Assembly (NCBI GenBank): GCA_033961575.1
Contig: CM066737.1
Span: 96,996,709-97,060,708 of the forward strand
Length of the DNA stretch: 64,000 nt
Source of the DNA: Aselliscus stoliczkanus
Taxonomy: Eukaryota; Chordata; Mammalia; Chiroptera; Hipposideridae
Direction: 5' to 3'
Part shown: positions 24,270-37,690 of the stretch, in pieces
Layout of the letters: each line of letters starts with the position of its first letter
How positions within the stretch are numbered: the first letter of the stretch is position 1
Made by a program: the position numbers and the translations under genes
The notes under the pieces: generated by a model
Databases searched by the model: none
Told to the model about the DNA's origin: nothing
Seen by the model: only the letters and a program-made list of their open reading frames with translations

Positions 24270-25487
24270 CCCTCCCCTGTATCCAGTCTCTACTGACAGA
24301 TGAACCACTACTTAAATATCCATTCACTGGCTGTCTTCAATAATTGGAAGCTGCTGTTTCCATGATGAAAGATCTAGTTCATAATAACAGTTCACCACAT
24401 TAAATATGAAAAATACATCTAGTGCATCAACCTAAATTAAGCTTTAGTAAATGTTCAGACTTAGATAAGTCATCTCTATTGGAACTGAAGACAAATCCTT
24501 TAATATCTGATCAAGACTGAATTTGAGTTGCTTATCTTATTGCACATGGAAAGTGAGCTAGCACTCATTTCCTTAAAGAGTTCATGATCTTTTGACATAG
24601 TATAATAGAACTTGAAAATGTGTGAGTTACAGTGGTTATTCAGTTGTTATCTGACATCACATTTTTGTGCATATTCAGAACCTCTCTGCACCATTGCCAC
24701 CTGGGTCCCCCAGCTGCTTGCTGTGCCTCATCCACTTCCATGGCCCATCAACTCCCCTCACACCTGTGTGGTTGCACCATCTGGGATCAATCAGTTACTT
24801 GCCTCAAGAATGCTGGATGATTTGCCCTACCTAGTCTCTGCCATTTGCCTGGTAAACAGCTATTTGCCTGGTGTTTCTGACGACTACACTGAATTAAGAT
24901 GAAAAACCACAGGGCATGGGATGGAACACTCTCTTAGATGCCAAAGGATCAGGATGATACAAAGGATCAGGTAGAAGTGCAGGGGAGTTCATTCCCTTTG
25001 GGGCCAACTCTAACCAATGGGAAACAGGAAACAGCAGGGAGCCTGGCACATTATTCTGTCCCCATCCTCCCTCCCTTGAACTGTTTGAGGCACAATTTAT
25101 CCACACAGCTTGTACACAGACATCCATAGACATCCTGACTAAGTGGACACATCTGCCAAGCGATCTGCTTTGTCTCTGTGGCTCATTGCAAAACACTGTC
25201 ACATATCACCTTGCATTGCTTCCCCTCCTCCCTGCCTTACCTCCTTTGTCTTCACTCTCACTGCTCTGGGTTTGCATCTCCCCAGTGAAGTATCAGCACT
25301 TAATCCTTGCCACAGGCTCAAGGGAATCTGTGCTAAGACAGCTGGTTAGAAATCTTTACATTTTCAAATGCATGTTATTTCTCAGCCAAATAACAACCAA
25401 AAACAACAACAGTCCAGTTAGTAACATGTATTTGAAACATTTATATTTATATGCAATGAGAAAATAATGTCGCTCCATTTAAACTCT
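24269..25487. other. Unassigned unique sequence
   Basis: No gene or repeat recognised. Several open frames of up to 102 codons on both strands overlap one another without domain content. Confidence 0.4.
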
Positions 25488-25500
25488 AAAAAGTCAATGA

Positions 25501-28361
<2,861 letters not shown>

Positions 28362-28479
28362 AAAAAGTCAATGAGGAAATAATACTGACTTGTTCTTATG
28401 CTATGTTCTGAGGGAGGAGCATAAGGTCTTATTTTGTCAGATCACTTAAATCCCATGACCACAATAAAATTTATGTGAA

Positions 28480-28690
28480 CTTGGAAGACACACAGACTGT
28501 GGATGGTATCTCAGCTTTGCCACTTACTTAGTTGTGAGATCTTCATCAAATTACTTAAACTCTCTGAGTTTTGTTCCCTTCTCTCTGTAAGGTGGCACTA
28601 AGAATACGTACTTCATAATGTTGTAAAACAACCAGCCCTGTGATTAGAACATTGAGAGTGGTCAGTAATCAGTAGCTCTATACATTATTA
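28480..28690 (+). repeat. MIR SINE
   Basis: Sense MIR: GGTATCTCAGCTTTGCCACT, TAGTTGTGAGATCTTCATCA, CTCTCTGAGTTTTGTTCCC, then AGAACATTGAGAGTGGTCAG. Confidence 0.8.
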
Positions 28691-28825
28691 TGCATGTTTC
28701 CAATTAGCCAAGAAAGAAAAAGTTGGGTTTCTTACAGACGTTTTGGAAGAGCTGTGACATATTTGAATTGTAAAGAGATGTTTTTCTTATAAGTGGCAGA
28801 ATTGCAATTCAAATAAGCTTAAACA

Positions 28826-28953
28826 AGGCCTGCCCAGTGGTGTGGCTCAGTGGTGAAGAGCTGGCTTGGGACGCCAGCAGCCCTGATTCGAATCCCATAT
28901 ATGAGGGCTAGTGATACTGCCTCTAAAAAAATAAATAAATAAAAATGAAAAAA
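28826..28953 (+). mobile_element. tRNA-derived SINE, diverged family A
   Basis: Related to the short A family but more diverged (GCCCAGTGGTGTGGCTCAGT head, GATTCGAATCCC B-box, CTAGTGATACTGCC end). The A-rich tail contains (AAAT)n. Flanked by a perfect 16 bp duplication CAAATAAGCTTAAACA at 28810-28825 and 28954-28969. Confidence 0.93.
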
Positions 28954-29874
28954 CAAATAAGCTTAAACAGAAGGAAATTGCTGACTCAGATAATTCAGAC
29001 AGAGAATAATGGATCTGGTCTCAAGCATAAAGAGGTCAAATGATTTGGTCTGTGCCCTCTTCGTCTCCATCTAACAAGCCTACTTCCCTCCACACATAGG
29101 CTCCATTTCCTTTATTTATTTATTTCTTTAACTTTTTTTTTCCTTTTTTTGTATTAGTTTCAGGTGTACAGCACAATGCAATAGTTATAATCTTTACCCT
29201 CAAAAGTGACAACCCCCTCCCCCAGTTCGCCACCCCACTCCCCACCCATATCATACATATCTATTACAATTCCTTTGACTCCCTTCCACAGTATACTCCA
29301 CATCCCATGACTATATATTCAGTTGCAGTTGGCATACAATATTATACAACATCAGCTTCAGGTGTACAGTGCAGTGGTCAAGCCTCTACTCCATCCATGA
29401 AGTGGTCTCCCTAACAAGACATGTGACTATCTGACATGCCACAAAATTTTTACAACATTATTATATTCCCTGAACTGTCTTTCATACCCTGTGGCAATAT
29501 TGTAGTTGTCTATATATGCTGTCTCATCCCTTTCCCTTCCCCCTTATCCCCACTCCCCTCCCAACTAGCAACCCTCAGTTTTTCCTCTATATCTATGAGT
29601 CTGTTTACTTTGATCATTCATTACGTTTTTCAGATTCCACATATAAGTGAGATCATATGGTATCTGTCTTTCTCCGACTGACTTATTTCGCTTAACATAA
29701 TAGTCTCTTCACAACATTATCAATTACTTTCCCAGAACTGCCCCCATATCCCTGTGGTAACATTGTAGTCACCCACCTACATTGTCCAAAACCTTCCCCC
29801 TCTCCCTCAGCCCCACTCCCTCCCAGCCAGCAACCATCAGTTTTTCCTTCATATCTGCTTGATATATCTTCAAT

Positions 29875-30530
29875 CTTCTTAAATTTACTGAGATTTGTTT
29901 TGTTGCCTAACGTGGTCTATCTTGGAAAATGTCCCATGTGTACTTGAGAAGAATGTATATTCTGCTTTTTCAGGGTGAAATGCTCAAAAATATCAACGAA
30001 GTCCAGCTGGTCTAAAGGGCCCTCTTTCTGTGTTGATTTTCTGCCTAAAGGGTCTGTCCATTGGTGACAATGGAGTGTTGAAGTCCCCTACTATGATAAT
30101 GTTACTGTTGATCTCTTTCTTTACATCTGTCAAAATATGTTATGTGTAATTAGGAGTTCCTATGTTGGATGCATAGATGTTTATTAGGGTTATAGTGCCC
30201 TTCTTTGTATTTTATTGTAGTCATTTCAAAGTCTATTTTGTCCAAAATAAGTATTGGTACTCCAGCTTTTTTTTTTCTCATTTCCATTTGCATGAAATAT
30301 CTTATTCTTATCCACTCAGCCACTCTCTGTCTTTTGATTGGAGCATTTAGCCCATTCACATTTACTTTATTTTATTTTTTATTTTTTTATTTTTTTAATT
30401 AGCTTCAGGTGTACAACAAAGTGCAATACTTACACTTTTTATCCCTCAAAGTGACAACCTTCCTCCCCCATAGCACATTCACATTTAAAATAATTATTGA
30501 TAGGTGCAATGTGTTGCCATTTTGATATTT
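29875..30530 (-). pseudogene. L1 ORF2 endonuclease-domain remnant
   Basis: Minus-strand translation gives pieces of the apurinic-like endonuclease: MNGLNAPIKRQRVAEWI, KKKAGVPILILDKIDFEMTT, and further 3' text equivalent to IIIVGDFNTPLSPMDRP and the TEYTF..HGTFSRIDH region, with frame breaks. About 100 residues between the first two pieces are missing. No reverse-transcriptase text follows. The remnant runs directly into the 3' UTR. Confidence 0.75.
30365..30471 (-). mobile_element. Tiny 5'-truncated L1 3' tail insertion
   Basis: 107 bp consisting only of an L1-type 3' UTR end (TTAGCTTCAGGTGTACAACA, CCCTCAAAGTGACAACC on the plus strand) plus its poly-T. Flanked by AGCCCATTCACATTTA (30349-30364) and AGCACATTCACATTTA (30472-30487), a 16 bp duplication with one mismatch. 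It is nested in the older L1/HAL1 element. Confidence 0.9.
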
Positions 30531-30574
30531 GTATTCCTGGTCTTCCTGGGTTAGCTTGTTTACCCCTTTCTTTG

Positions 30575-31447
30575 GTTTCAAAAAGCCCTTTTAACATTTC
30601 TTGCAACGCTGGCTTGGTGGTAATGAATTCCTTAAGCTTATTCTTTTTTGAGAAGCTCTTTATTTCTCCTTCAATTTTAAGTGATAGCTATGCTGGGTAG
30701 AGCAATCTTGGTTGTAGGCCTTTATTTTGTGTCACTTTGAATATCTCCTGCCACTCCCTTCTGGCCTGCAGAGTTTCTGTAAACAAGTCAGCTGTTAGTC
30801 TAACAGGAGTTCCTTTGTATGTAACCTGCTGTCTTTCTCTTGCTGCCTCTAGGATTCTGTCTGTCATTAAGCTTTGCCATTTTAACTATGATGTGTCTTG
30901 GTGTGGACCTGTTTGGATTCAGCTTGTTTGGAACCCTCTGCAATTCCTGGGCATGTATGTTGATTTCCTTCACCAGGGTAGGGAAGTTTTCAGTCATTAT
31001 TTTTTCAAATACATTCTCGACCCCTTGCTTATTCTCTTCTCCTTCTGGTATTCCTGTGAATCAAAGGTGGTTGCGCTTCACCTTGTCCCGTAGGGCTCTT
31101 AAACTATTTTCATTGCTTTTTATTCTTTGGTCTTTTTGTTGTGCCAACTGGGTGACTTCTGCTATTTTGTCTTCCAAATCGCTGATCCACTCCTCTGCTT
31201 CGTCTACTCTACTGGTGATGCCTTCGAGTGTGTTCTTCATTTCAGTTATTGTATTCTTTAGTTCTAACTGGTTGTTTTTTATGATTTCTCTATCCTTCCT
31301 TATGTCCTCACTAAGTTCGTTAAACATTCTTATCATCAGTGTTCTAAACTCTGTCTCTGAAAGGTTGAATCCCTCTGTTTCATTTGGTTCCATTTCTAGA
31401 GGTTTCTTCTGATCTTTTACTTGTGACATGTTTCTTTGTTTCCCCAT
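30575..31447 (-). pseudogene. Broken L1 ORF1 (RNA-binding ORF1p-like)
   Basis: Homologous along its length to the intact ORF1 at 48460-49332. It starts at ATG 31447 (MGKQRNMSQVKDQKKPLEME) and is open through the coiled coil to about 31061-31063, where a TGA replaces the arginine codon of NHLRIIGIPEG (a CpG-type CGA to TGA change). It continues in frame as GIPEGE..NVFEKIMTENF and then loses frame near 30860, where two bases are missing relative to the intact copy (KMAKLNDRQ in place of KMAKVQYRD). It cannot make full ORF1p. Confidence 0.88.
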
Positions 31448-31658
31448 TCTGGCTGTCGCTCTGGGATTGCTTTGATATATTAGATAGATCACCAGGAGAG
31501 CCCTGGCTGGATGACGCAGGCACACAGCTCATGGCCCAACACTCCCAGGAAAACTCCCAGTCTCAGCCTGTCCCAATCAGCCGCTCGCAGATCAGGCAAA
31601 GCAGCCCGACAACCAATCAACAGCCTCGCAACTCTGCAAGCGCAGTGCGGACAGCGGG

Positions 31659-31900
31659 GACCCGAGGCGGCTTGCACACTACTGCGTCTCAGTGAGCAGC
31701 CTGTTGGAGCCGGAGCACGCCCACCTGGCGTTTCCCTGGCAACGCAGCACAAGCCGTGTGGAGCGTGGGGATCCAAGGCGGCTTGCACACTCCTGGGTCT
31801 CAGTGAGCAGCCTGTTGGAGCCGGAGGACACCCGCCCAGTGTTTCCCTGGCAACGCAGTATAAGCCAGGCAGACGGTGGGGATCCAAAGCCGCACACGCA
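31659..31900 (-). repeat. 5' UTR promoter monomers of the L1/HAL1 element, period 111-112 bp
   Basis: Two full units and a partial third, GC- and CpG-rich, each carrying TCAGTGAGCAGCCTGTTGGA and TTTCCCTGGCAACGCAG on the plus strand. The GGCGGCTTGCACACT block recurs at 31666 and 31777. The element at 47.5 kb has one full unit. Variable monomer number is known for mouse L1 5' UTRs, where monomers carry promoter activity. Confidence 0.85.
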
Positions 31901-32699
31901 CTTCTGCACCAATTCCACCAGACCAATGAGGTCCCGGACCTGATCCTCCGTGGGAGGGCCCAACCCTGACAAAATGGTGCCATCCTTACACCACTCGCGT
32001 GCAGGCTCCACACCACGGGGCACAACAGTCCAAAAACCTCCAGCCTTTGCACCAAAGGTGCTCAGTTCAGTCCGTCCCCGCAGGCTCCCGGCTCACACAG
32101 CCACTCCCTCCACCAGGAACCAGGTAAGTGCTCACCAGCGAGCAAGCCCGGGCGCCGGCCCCACTGATTCTCCAGCCGCTCTTAGCCTCACCAAGCTGAG
32201 CAAAGAGAGTCCTCACTAATTTACTGCCGGCTATCTTAGAACTCCTCTTCCCGGCAAAGGAGCTCTGGGCTGGTGAGCTTGGGGTGCGGCCGGAGGGTCT
32301 CTCCCCCAACCGGAGAAGTTTCCCACAGTTGGGCTTCCCTCACGGGGTTCACCCTCTCTCGTCTCCGCCCATCCTACCAGACCCAATGCGGCTTCCTCTT
32401 TAAGTTCTTCATTTAGTGGTTCTGTTCATCTAGTGTTCCGGGGACCTCCAGGGTTGAATACTGTATAATTTGTTTGTAAGTTTGGTGTGATCCTGGGAGG
32501 TAGTTAGAACAGCGTCTGTCTATTCTGCCATTTTACCGGAAGTCCCATTTTCTCCTATCATAGATGCTCTTACATGATGTCCACCAGAATGACCATGCAT
32601 ATCCCATCTCAGCTTAGCAACCCCAGCAAAAATAGAAGGAGGCTTTTCTGAACATCTACATATCTATTCTACAAGAATGCTTACCCTTTTGACCATAGT

Positions 32700-33421
32700 T
32701 GTTAGGATGGTGACTGACAGGAGCAACTGCTAAGCTCACAGTCCATGCTGCACTGTCTTCCTGCAAGTCAGAGAACTAACTCCCAAAAGACTCTCAGACC
32801 CCCAGGATCTACCTGGCAGTAAGGCCTCCATGGTAGCTGTGGCATGAGCAAAGAACACAGCACACAAGATCTTAAATGCCTTTCAATATGCTCTTTATTC
32901 AAACATCAAACATCAACACACCAAATAGTAAAGCATCAATCATCAATATACCACACAGTAAAGCACACAGAGTAATACAACAATTGGGTAAAATAGAGTA
33001 ACGAACCAGTCCCAAGGTCAATCAGAGTCCTGGTGAAGCGAGGAAGGGTGGCTGGTCTGGGAGGTCAATCCAGCAGAGATTCGTTCTGAGTATCATGGAG
33101 CAAGCAGATTTTTGGAGCTGAGTGGCAGCATGGTCAACTTCTCAGTAGAGACTGGTCTCTGAGCTGCAAAAGTCCTCAGTTCTTATGCAGTTCTGAGTGA
33201 CTTCCTGACATCACCTTATCAGGAAAGCCAGCCGGCGACCCTGACATCCTCATATCTTCCATAGCAGACCTTTGAGATATAGATGGTTACACTCAATTAC
33301 CTGGGCAACCAGGCACCTCCCTTGGTGTTGTCTGCTAAGTTCTTTGCACATGTCCAAAATGGAGCTACTCTTGTTCATTCAATATGGAGTCACTCTTGCT
33401 CACACAAAACTCATTCTAACA
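32700..33421 (-). mobile_element. Solo ERV-type LTR (722 bp)
   Basis: On the minus strand it begins TGTTAGAATGAG and ends ATCCTAACA, giving the TG..CA ends and a 6-base inverted terminus TGTTAG/CTAACA. A polyadenylation signal AATAAA lies at 32899-32894, and the downstream 'GTGTGCTGTGTTCTTTGC' stretch suits an R/U5 boundary. A weak TATA-like CATAAGAA lies near 33180-33187. No internal proviral genes, primer binding site or second LTR are present. Flanking bases do not form a clear 4-6 bp duplication. It resembles gammaretrovirus-like (ERV1) LTRs, but the family is not identified. Confidence 0.72.
32894..32899 (-). promoter_or_regulatory. LTR polyadenylation signal
   Basis: AATAAA on the minus strand (TTTATT on the plus strand) inside the solo LTR, in the position expected for R-region 3' end formation. 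Confidence 0.65.
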
Positions 33422-33576
33422 GCTTCCAGGGGTACTCTACACAGTGACATAATAGTACTGGCCAAGTCTGATCACTTGTCCACTCCAGTGATCAAGGGTA
33501 GAAAATTTAATACGTACAGAAGGGAACAGAGAAAGTTTCCTAGGCATATATGTGTGCACACACATGAGCCACTATG

Positions 33577-33881
33577 CAGAGATCAGCAAACTTTTTCTGT
33601 AAAAGGCAAATAGTAAATAGTTTAAGTTTTGAAAGCCATATAAGGATCCAGTTACATATTCTTCTTTGGTTTTTTGTTTTGTTTTTACAACCCTTAAAAA
33701 TGTGCAAAGTGGGCTGGCCGAGTGGCGTGCTGGTTAAGCGCTAGCTTGGGAAGCCAGCGGCCCTGGTTCAGGTCCCACATATGAGGGCCAGTGATACTGC
33801 CCTCAAAAAAAAATGTGCAAAGTGTTCTTAGCTCGCTGGCTACACAAAAACAGGCCATAAGCTATAGTTTGCCAACCACTG
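33577..33881. mobile_element. hAT-type non-autonomous element
   Basis: Ends CAGAGATCAGCAAACTTTTT and the inverse AGTTTGCCAACCACTG; the body has TTTCTGTAAAAGGCAAATAG and ACACAAAAACAGGCC. This matches a common mammalian hAT-Charlie relic. The flanking 8-mers CACTATGC and CACTATAG are a degraded hAT-length duplication. A SINE (33712-33808) is nested inside. Confidence 0.75.
33712..33808 (+). mobile_element. tRNA-derived SINE, short family A
   Basis: Near-consensus copy with perfect 16 bp target-site duplication AAAAATGTGCAAAGTG at 33696-33711 and 33809-33824. Confidence 0.96.
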
Positions 33882-34117
33882 CACTATAGTATAACGAGCA
33901 AAATGAATATGAAGGACTGTTCACCATGGAATTGGTGATATGTTGGATACAGGTATAAATGTGTAGACTTTCAGAACTCTATATTACTAAGAAGGTACAT
34001 AGTAGAGCCGGGGAGTAAGGAAACCATTTCTCTCCAGCAGTCAACAAATATTTTTTGAGCATCTACCTTGGAAATTCCAAAATTAACAGCACGCTCATAA
34101 ATTGGGCATTGTATTTT

Positions 34118-34226
34118 ATTTTATTTTATTTTTTTGAGGGCAGTATCACTGGCCCTCATATGTGGGACCCGAACCAGGGCCGCTGGCTTAGCCAGCACTT
34201 AACCACCGCACCACTCATCTGGCCCC
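34118..34226 (-). mobile_element. tRNA-derived SINE, short family A
   Basis: Reverse copy with a small deletion in the anticodon-like arm (GGCTTAGCC instead of GGCTTCCCAAGCC on the plus strand). Flanked by TGGGCATTGTATTTT at 34103-34117 and 34227-34241. The second copy is also the target of the next SINE. Confidence 0.93.
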
Positions 34227-34241
34227 TGGGCATTGTATTTT

Positions 34242-34668
34242 TTTTTGTAAGATTTTTATTGGGGAATTGGGGGAGGGGAACAGCCTTGGGGAATCAGGGA
34301 AGGGGAACGGACAAGTTGCTGTCTTTTTGTTCCTCAGTCTAGTTGTGGAGGACGTTGTTTCACTGGCCCATTTTGGCATCATCATTGCGCTCTTCCCTGA
34401 TGAGGCAGATCAGTCGCCAGCCTCTGGATGGCCGCTCACCGCGGCTATTGGCAGCTCAGGCTGGCTGCCGGCCACTCACTGTAGCCTATAGCAGCCCGCT
34501 GCAGCAGGGACTGCAACCTACACCGTTGCCGGGGCTCACAGCCCAGCTCCAGGTGGAGCTGTTGTAAGCTGTAGAGGGCAGTGTCACTGGCCCTCACATG
34601 TGGATCCGAACCGGGGCCACTGCATCCCAAAACCAGCTCTTAACCAATGCGCCACTCGTCCAGCCCAG
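34242..34668 (-). mobile_element. Long composite SINE (family A head plus body and tail)
   Basis: About 427 bp. On the minus strand it has the family A tRNA-like head, continues past GACACTGCCCTC into a body (CAGCTCCACCTGGAGCTG, a GTGAG/GGCC-rich repeated block, GATCTGCCTCATC), and ends in the CTCCACAACTAGACTGA plus CCCCAATTCCCCAATAAAA tail. GCATTGTATTTT flanks both sides (34230-34241, 34670-34681). It shares its insertion site with the SINE at 34118. Confidence 0.92.
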
Positions 34669-34681
34669 AGCATTGTATTTT

Positions 34682-35489
34682 AAAAATCCCAAATTACTTA
34701 TATTTTGTATATCAGTATGTAATCAGAGAGCGAGGAATAGATGATCTAGAACTTTATAGGAGGCAATAAAAAGAATAAAAGAAGAACATTTATACAAATG
34801 TCTATCCTTCTTCCTTCCCTATATAGTATTATGAATATCAAATAATGGGAGTAGAGGCAGATTTAAACATTTGCTGCCCTGATGAATTCAATTTCAGATT
34901 TGTTTTAATATTAGACATCTTGATGAATATTAATGCTCTTCAACATAAGTAACTAGAGAAAGAATATTCACTATTCCCCTCCCCACTCCACCCACTTCCT
35001 CTGTCATTGCTCCTATGCCCTTTTAATGTGATTTTCTAACAGTGAGATACAACATTGACAAGCATAAGGGTATTGCTCAAGATTAAACAAATATAGCAAA
35101 ATAAGTCACTGTTTAGAAGAATCCACACCGCAGAGTGCCATTTCTGAAGATTTACATTTTTACATTAGACCAGTGGTTTTGAAATCAGAGAATCTGTGAA
35201 CTTGCATGGAAAAAAATATGTCTTTATTTTCACTAATCACTAGCATTTCCTCAAGTCTTAAACATAGTTGACAAACCACAAAAATATTAGCAGTACCTGT
35301 GACTTTTCACAAATCACAAATAACTTCATATTATACCTTATACATATTACATTTCATATTATATTGAAGACCTTGCAGATATCTCAAAATATCATCCCTG
35401 CTAATCACTAATTAGAGATTACAATAGTTATTAACTCGCCACTAGATCTAGTTATAGAAAATGCTAATAAAAATGTTTATTACTATTAA
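34682..35489. other. Unassigned unique sequence
   Basis: No gene or repeat recognised. Confidence 0.4.
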
Positions 35490-36325
35490 ATTTGTTTTTA
35501 TAGGTTTCAGATGTACAAAATAACGTAGTTATTAGACATTCATATACCTCACAAAGTAATAACCCCAATAAGTCTATTACTCATCTGACACTGTACATAG
35601 TTATTACAATATTGACTCTATTCCCTATGCTGTACTATATATCCCCATGACTATTTTTTAAATTATAGTTGACATTCAACATTATTTGATATATCTTCAG
35701 CAGTAATGTAGACATATATAGGTTATATAGTGTAGACATATGTAGGTTAGCCATATATAATTTATCAAGTGTCCCTCCAATAAGTCTAGTACCCACCTGA
35801 CACTATACATAGTTTTTACATTATTATGGACTATATTCTCCATACTGTCCCTGTGACTCTTTTGAAACTACTAATCTGTACTTCTTAATCCCTTCACCTT
35901 TCTCACCCAGCTCACCAGCTCCCTCCCATCTAGTAACCATCAGTTTGTTCTCTGTATCTATGGGTCTGTTTCTGTTATACTTCTTCATTCATTTTGTTCT
36001 TTAGATTCCACATATAAATGAGATCATATGGTATTTGTCTTTCTCTGACTTATTTCACTTAGCATAATACCCTCTCGGTCCACCCATGTGGTCACAAATG
36101 GTAAGATTTCATTCTTTTTTATGCAGAGTCATAGTGCATTGTATATACCGGGGATGCCAAAAAAATGTATACACATGATTTGTATTCATCTTTTGTTATT
36201 GTTATATACTGAGTATTACAATTTTAATACAGTTTTTTACTTTCTTAAAATGTGTATACATATTTTGGCACCTTCTGTACGTACCACAATTTTTTTTTAT
36301 CCAATTGTCTATTAATGGGTATTTC
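35490..36325 (-). mobile_element. L1 LINE 3' end with duplicated 3' UTR and nested MITE
   Basis: Minus-strand L1 3' UTR plus the ORF2 terminus (complement of GTGGAACCTAAAG-type text near 36000-36110). The 3' UTR block ATAAGTCTA..ACC..CTGACACT..TACATAGTT appears twice (about 35500-35658 and 35698-35864), a direct duplication of about 160 bp. A 130 bp MITE (36148-36277) interrupts it, after which L1 text resumes (ATCCAATTGTCTATTAATGG). Confidence 0.85.
36148..36277 (+). mobile_element. Tc1/mariner-type MITE (130 bp), copy 1
   Basis: Begins CCGGGGATGCCAAAAAAATG and ends TGTGTATACATATTTTGGCACCTTCTG, forming roughly 30 bp inverted termini with GTATACACAT in each. TA at 36146-36147 and 36278-36279. 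The same element, inverted, lies at 62227-62358. No coding capacity. Confidence 0.88.
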
Positions 36326-36770
36326 CCTTTGTCTCACTGGCCAACCTCTTCTGCTGGTTTCTCCTCTTCTCTCCAACTTCTGTACTGAAATGTTCTGTGG
36401 ATCACTCCTGAGTCCTTTTCTCTTCTCAATCTGAGCTCTAGCTGGGTGATCTCATCTAATCCATGGCCTTAAAGACCATTGATAAGCTGATGATCTCAGA
36501 TCTTTTTCTTCAGCCTATTGTATACAATCCTGACATCTCCACTTGAAGATCTGATAGGAATGTCATGCAGAAGATGACCATAAGAGAACTTCCGATTACC
36601 CTACCACTACCCAAACCTGTGCTTCCCCCAGTGTTTCCCATCTTAGTAAATGAAACCATCTTCTAAACCAATTGCTCAGGCAAAATGTATCTTTGATTCC
36701 TACTTTTTCTCTCATGCACCATGTTCAGTCCATCAATAAGTTTTATCAACTCAACCTTCAAAACACAATT

Positions 36771-36883
36771 AGGGCTGGCTGAGTGGCGTGGTGGTTAAGT
36801 GCTGGCTTGGGAAGCCAGCGGCTGCAGTTCAGTCCCACATATGAGGGCCAGTGACACTGCCCTCAAAAAAATAACAAAAAAAC
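36771..36883 (+). mobile_element. tRNA-derived SINE, short family A
   Basis: Flanked by AAAACACAATT (36760-36770) and AAAACATAATT (36884-36894), one mismatch. The B-box region is damaged (GCAGTTCAGTCCC). It inserted into the L2. Confidence 0.94.
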
Positions 36884-37571
36884 AAAACATAATTGGTTTA
36901 CTTCTCTTCCTCACACCTGCTACCACCCTAGTTCTAGCCACCTTTATTTATTATATCATCTGAAATTATACAGTGGCCTCCTGGATCTTCCCCATACCTC
37001 CAGTATTGCTCTCTAACAATTAATTTTGCATACAGTAATAAGAATTATCTTAAAAATATTAAATATTGCAGAACTGCCAACAGAATAAGGTTAATATAGT
37101 GAACATTTATATCTACCACCCAGTAACCTTTTTTACGAGTGAATCAGATCATTGTCATTTCTCTGCCTAAAACAATCTAATTGCTATTCATTGTACTTAA
37201 AATAAATTTTCAACTCTTTACCATGGCATACAGGCCCTATATGCTATAGTCCTTGCCTATATCTATCACCTTGTCCCCCTCTCCCTACCCCACTAGAGTT
37301 AAGTCATAGTGACCTCACTGCTGTTCCTCAAACCCACCACGCTTACTCTCGACTCGGGAGCTTTGTATTTACTATTCTTTTCTGCCTGCAATTCTCTCTT
37401 GTCTCAGCTTGAAATCTCAGGAAAAGACCTTTTCTGTTCACCCAACCTAAGGAATTAATCCACTAAACCCTCTCTATCATACCACCTTATTTTTCTCTTC
37501 ATAATATTTTAAATGGACTTTTTTCTTTATTATTTATTTGCCTGTTTATTTCATAAACATTCCCCACCTCA

Positions 37572-37598
37572 CATACACACACACACACACACACACAA
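37572..37598. repeat. (AC)n microsatellite
   Basis: About 13 AC units inside the L2 3' UTR. A purine-rich tract (GGAGGAGAGG, AAGAAGGAGGAAAGG) lies nearby at 37690-37752. Confidence 0.95.
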
Positions 37599-37690
37599 AT
37601 GCTTTATAATAAGCTCTATGAGATGCGGGATGTCAGACTTGTATAACCTTTTAACCCTGGAACCTAGTAGGTGCCCAATAAATGATTGGA

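Larger units (their letters stand above)
29109..32546 (-). mobile_element. L1/HAL1-type element, internally deleted, with ORF2 endonuclease remnant
   Basis: Read on the minus strand it has, in order: a 5' UTR from 32546 (start GGGACTTCCGGTAAAATGG) with repeated monomers, ORF1 from ATG 31447, a remnant of the ORF2 endonuclease domain (about 30530-29875), and a 3' UTR ending in poly-A (poly-T at 29109-29152). Most of ORF2, including the whole reverse transcriptase, is absent. The 3' junction text AAGCAGATATGAAGGAAAAA matches that of the element at 47459-50116. A 107 bp L1-tail insertion (30365-30471) is nested in it. Target-site duplications are too degraded to call. Confidence 0.88.
36326..37690 (+). 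mobile_element. L2 LINE, long 3' fragment
   Basis: Follows the L2 ORF2 3' part and 3' UTR: GGGTGATCTCATCTAATCCA, GACATCTCCACTTGAAGATC, ACCTGTGCTTCCCCCAGTG, TTGATTCCTACTTTTTCTCT, CCATCAATAAG..ATCAACTC; later CTGCTGTTCCTCAAACCCAC and TAGTAGGTGCCCAATAAATG at the 3' end. It is interrupted by a SINE at 36771-36883 and contains an (AC)n run. Confidence 0.85.

Noticed and set aside
31489..32055. 188-codon minus-strand frame in the L1 5' UTR, and the related frame at 48077-48418
   Set aside because: They share the last roughly 50 residues but upstream run in different frames. The 48 kb one opens from a TTG. High CpG content explains the openness.
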